Part shown: positions 62,101 through 64,000 of the stretch, in pieces
Layout: the number at the start of each line of letters is the position of its first letter
Numbering within the stretch: the stretch's first letter is position 1
NCBI GenBank assembly: GCA_022749755.1
Contig: CM040444.1
Span: 2,825,509-2,889,508, forward strand
DNA from: Azadirachta indica
Lineage: Eukaryota; Streptophyta; Magnoliopsida; Sapindales; Meliaceae
DNA length: 64,000 nt
Direction: 5' to 3'
The notes under the pieces: model-generated
The model's database searches: none
Told to the model about the DNA's origin: nothing
Seen by the model: the letters and a program-made list of their open reading frames with translations, nothing else
Made by a program: the position numbers and the translations under genes

Positions 62101-64000
62101 GTTTTATTTAAATTTTTAAGTTTTTTCAATTTACAAGTGATAATTAAAATGAAAATCAAAACAGTTATTTAAATTGTTGAGTTTTTCAATTTATAAACAA
62201 TAATTGAAATGAAAATTAATAATGAAAAAAGAGAAGATATAATAAAGAACAAAAATATAGGTGAGAGATTTTATGAATTATTAAATAAAAAAGAGAAAAA
62301 AGGGAGTTAAAAGATATAAAAAAATCTTAATTAATAAATATAAAATATTTATTTTATTTCATTTTTTCAATCTACACTATCCACGTACTATTGATTTAAG
62401 GAATAATAATTTATATAAAAATTTGTATAAAAAAAGGTTGTTGATACTACCTATATATATATTACAACTCTACAATCTACTAATATTTACATTAGATGTT
62501 TATGAAGAGTTCAGACATAATAGTTATTGGTACAATTCATATATCTTCATACAATATGTACAATATTTATTCTCAAATTTGAGGCATATCTTCCCACACA
62601 AAAGTGAAAATCTAATCACACAAGGGTAGGGATAAGAATGGACACCCTAACCTAATCTTTAGTTTCTTTATTCTTTCATCATCTACTCCACCACATATCA
62701 CCAGTTGTTTTGTCACCGTCCAAATCTCGTTATTGTTGAATTAAAATTTTATTTGTTTTTAAACTTTACGTTTTAAATATTTTATTTTGATTGGACATTG
62801 GAGGATTTTTTTTTAATAAATTTCTTATTTTTATTAAGTTTTTATGATTTTATAAATTGTTATAATTATTAAATAAAAATTTTATATTATTAAAATTATA
62901 TAATTTTTTAGAATGTTAATAATATTAGTTTTTTAATTTAATTGATTAATATGATATATTAATTTATAAAATTTTAAAAATCAAATAATAAATTTAAAAT
63001 TTTTAAAGTTTATTTTTTACAGGGATACAGATATATTTTGCGGATATTTGTTAGAATATAAATATTGATAAATATTTATTTAGGAGGATATACATATTAA
63101 ATATGATAATTGATGCGAATATGAATAAAATATAAATATACAAATTTTTATAAAATGTAGATACGAATATTAATATTCGTACTATATTTTAACTACTTTT
63201 ATCTGTACATAAAAAGTAAAAAATCTTGCATTATAGTACGGGGAAAGTTCTACTTTAAGTAGAAGAGGAAGACACTCCATTCATGTGATATAGTTTTGAA
63301 CTTTGATGAAAGTTGGTAATTAAATATTTTTTTAATAGTTGAAGACAATTTTTATAATTAACAATTGATTTATCACAATTGTTGATGACAATTTTTGATA
63401 AAGGACTTGAAAAGTGCGTGGTCAATTTTATGGGCCTAAGCCCATAAGAAACGACATATCCATTTAACTGGATCAAACAACTTATGCTTACATACATTCT
63501 CGTTTGTAGCTGTGGACGAGAAATTCTATTGTGTTTAGAGGGGAGCTAGAATTGGAAAATTGGGGGCTAAAATGTTATAATAGTAAAATTCGTAGGTTAA
63601 ATTTTTGGAAATAATTTTATAAGGGGTAAATTGTCACTTTTAAACATTAGAGGAATAGAATGTTAATAAAATAAATTTTCTTTTAGTGAAAAAGAAAATC
63701 ATTAATAGAAAAGAAAAAGAAAATTACAAATAACAAGCCAAAGCGAAAAGGAGGCTGAACCAATCCAATCAAAGAATGAAAGGTTAATGTAACCTTTTAC
63801 AATCAAAGACCTTTAAAGCTAGACAAAACACTTACTAGTGCAACAAAAACAAAGCCCATATCAAATTAATAAGACCTTGTTGAAGAAGAGTTGATTACTC
63901 CTTGAAACAAACTTTAATTATTGATTTGCAGAGGGCTAAACTCTGCAGCAGTTTAAGAACACCAGCAAGGGTAGAATAGCCTTTACGTCAAATTGAATCA
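59101..64000. other. AT-rich intergenic DNA, no gene recognised
   Basis: Nearly 5 kb without a protein-family signal. A GC-richer patch lies at 60520-60600. Short AAT/TAA repeats occur near 60640-60670 and 60845-60862. The last 300 bases (63700-64000) are compositionally different and may be the edge of another element or gene outside the window, but I cannot identify it. Confidence 0.5.

Noticed and set aside
1..64000. tRNA, rRNA, snoRNA or CRISPR features
   Set aside because: No cloverleaf with conserved A and B boxes, no rRNA stretch and no regularly spaced short repeats with unique spacers were seen. The window is nuclear plant DNA.
63700..64000. Possible LINE or gene end at the right edge
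   Set aside because: The composition differs from the AT-rich flank, but no reverse transcriptase or other protein motif is readable before the window ends.

Overview
The window is AT-rich nuclear DNA of a flowering plant, almost certainly a eudicot. Its genes are sparse and intron-bearing, with GT-AG introns. The longest tracts between them are decayed plant transposons. The exact species cannot be read from the sequence. One run of exactly 100 N (36401-36500) marks an assembly gap.

Three conserved protein-coding genes could be rebuilt exon by exon, and each gives an uninterrupted reading frame of the family's expected length. They are a COP9 signalosome subunit 8 gene (minus strand, 14695-19239, five exons, 197 aa), an MCTS1/TMA20-type PUA-domain translation factor (plus strand, 21859-25183, eight exons, 181 aa), and a SERK3/BAK1-type LRR receptor kinase (minus strand, 48029-58776, eleven exons, 612 aa). 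Two short intronless genes about 11 kb apart (1514-1900 and 12617-12976, plus strand) encode paralogous, uncharacterised, probably nuclear proteins. They share terminal motifs and TATA-box spacing.

The rest is mobile-element ground. At 3311-7031 lies a Mutator-like element (MULE) with long inverted repeats, a perfect 9-bp target duplication and a decayed DUF1985 gene. An internally deleted relative sits next to the assembly gap (36501-37566). From 25.7 to 35.8 kb there is a broken RPL18 gene copy, then an inverted, rearranged Copia fragment. Next comes a full-length but dead Copia element (28751-33789) with LTRs ending TA...TA rather than TG...CA. It appears to have landed in the LTR of an older minus-strand LTR element. 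From 43.3 to 47.3 kb a MuDR-type transposase pseudogene is split by another dead Copia element. Smaller relics include a GRF zinc-finger pseudogene near 9 kb and a fragment of a plant transposon protein near 39.8 kb.

The housekeeping genes are not an operon and do not obviously act together. CSN8 serves cullin deneddylation, MCTS1 serves translation re-initiation and ribosome recycling, and BAK1 is a cell-surface co-receptor. I found no RNA gene, CRISPR array or defence system. The most unusual signals are the tandem duplication of the 11-nt first coding exon of MCTS1, the paralogous small-protein pair, the non-canonical Copia termini, and the nested and rearranged transposon structures.
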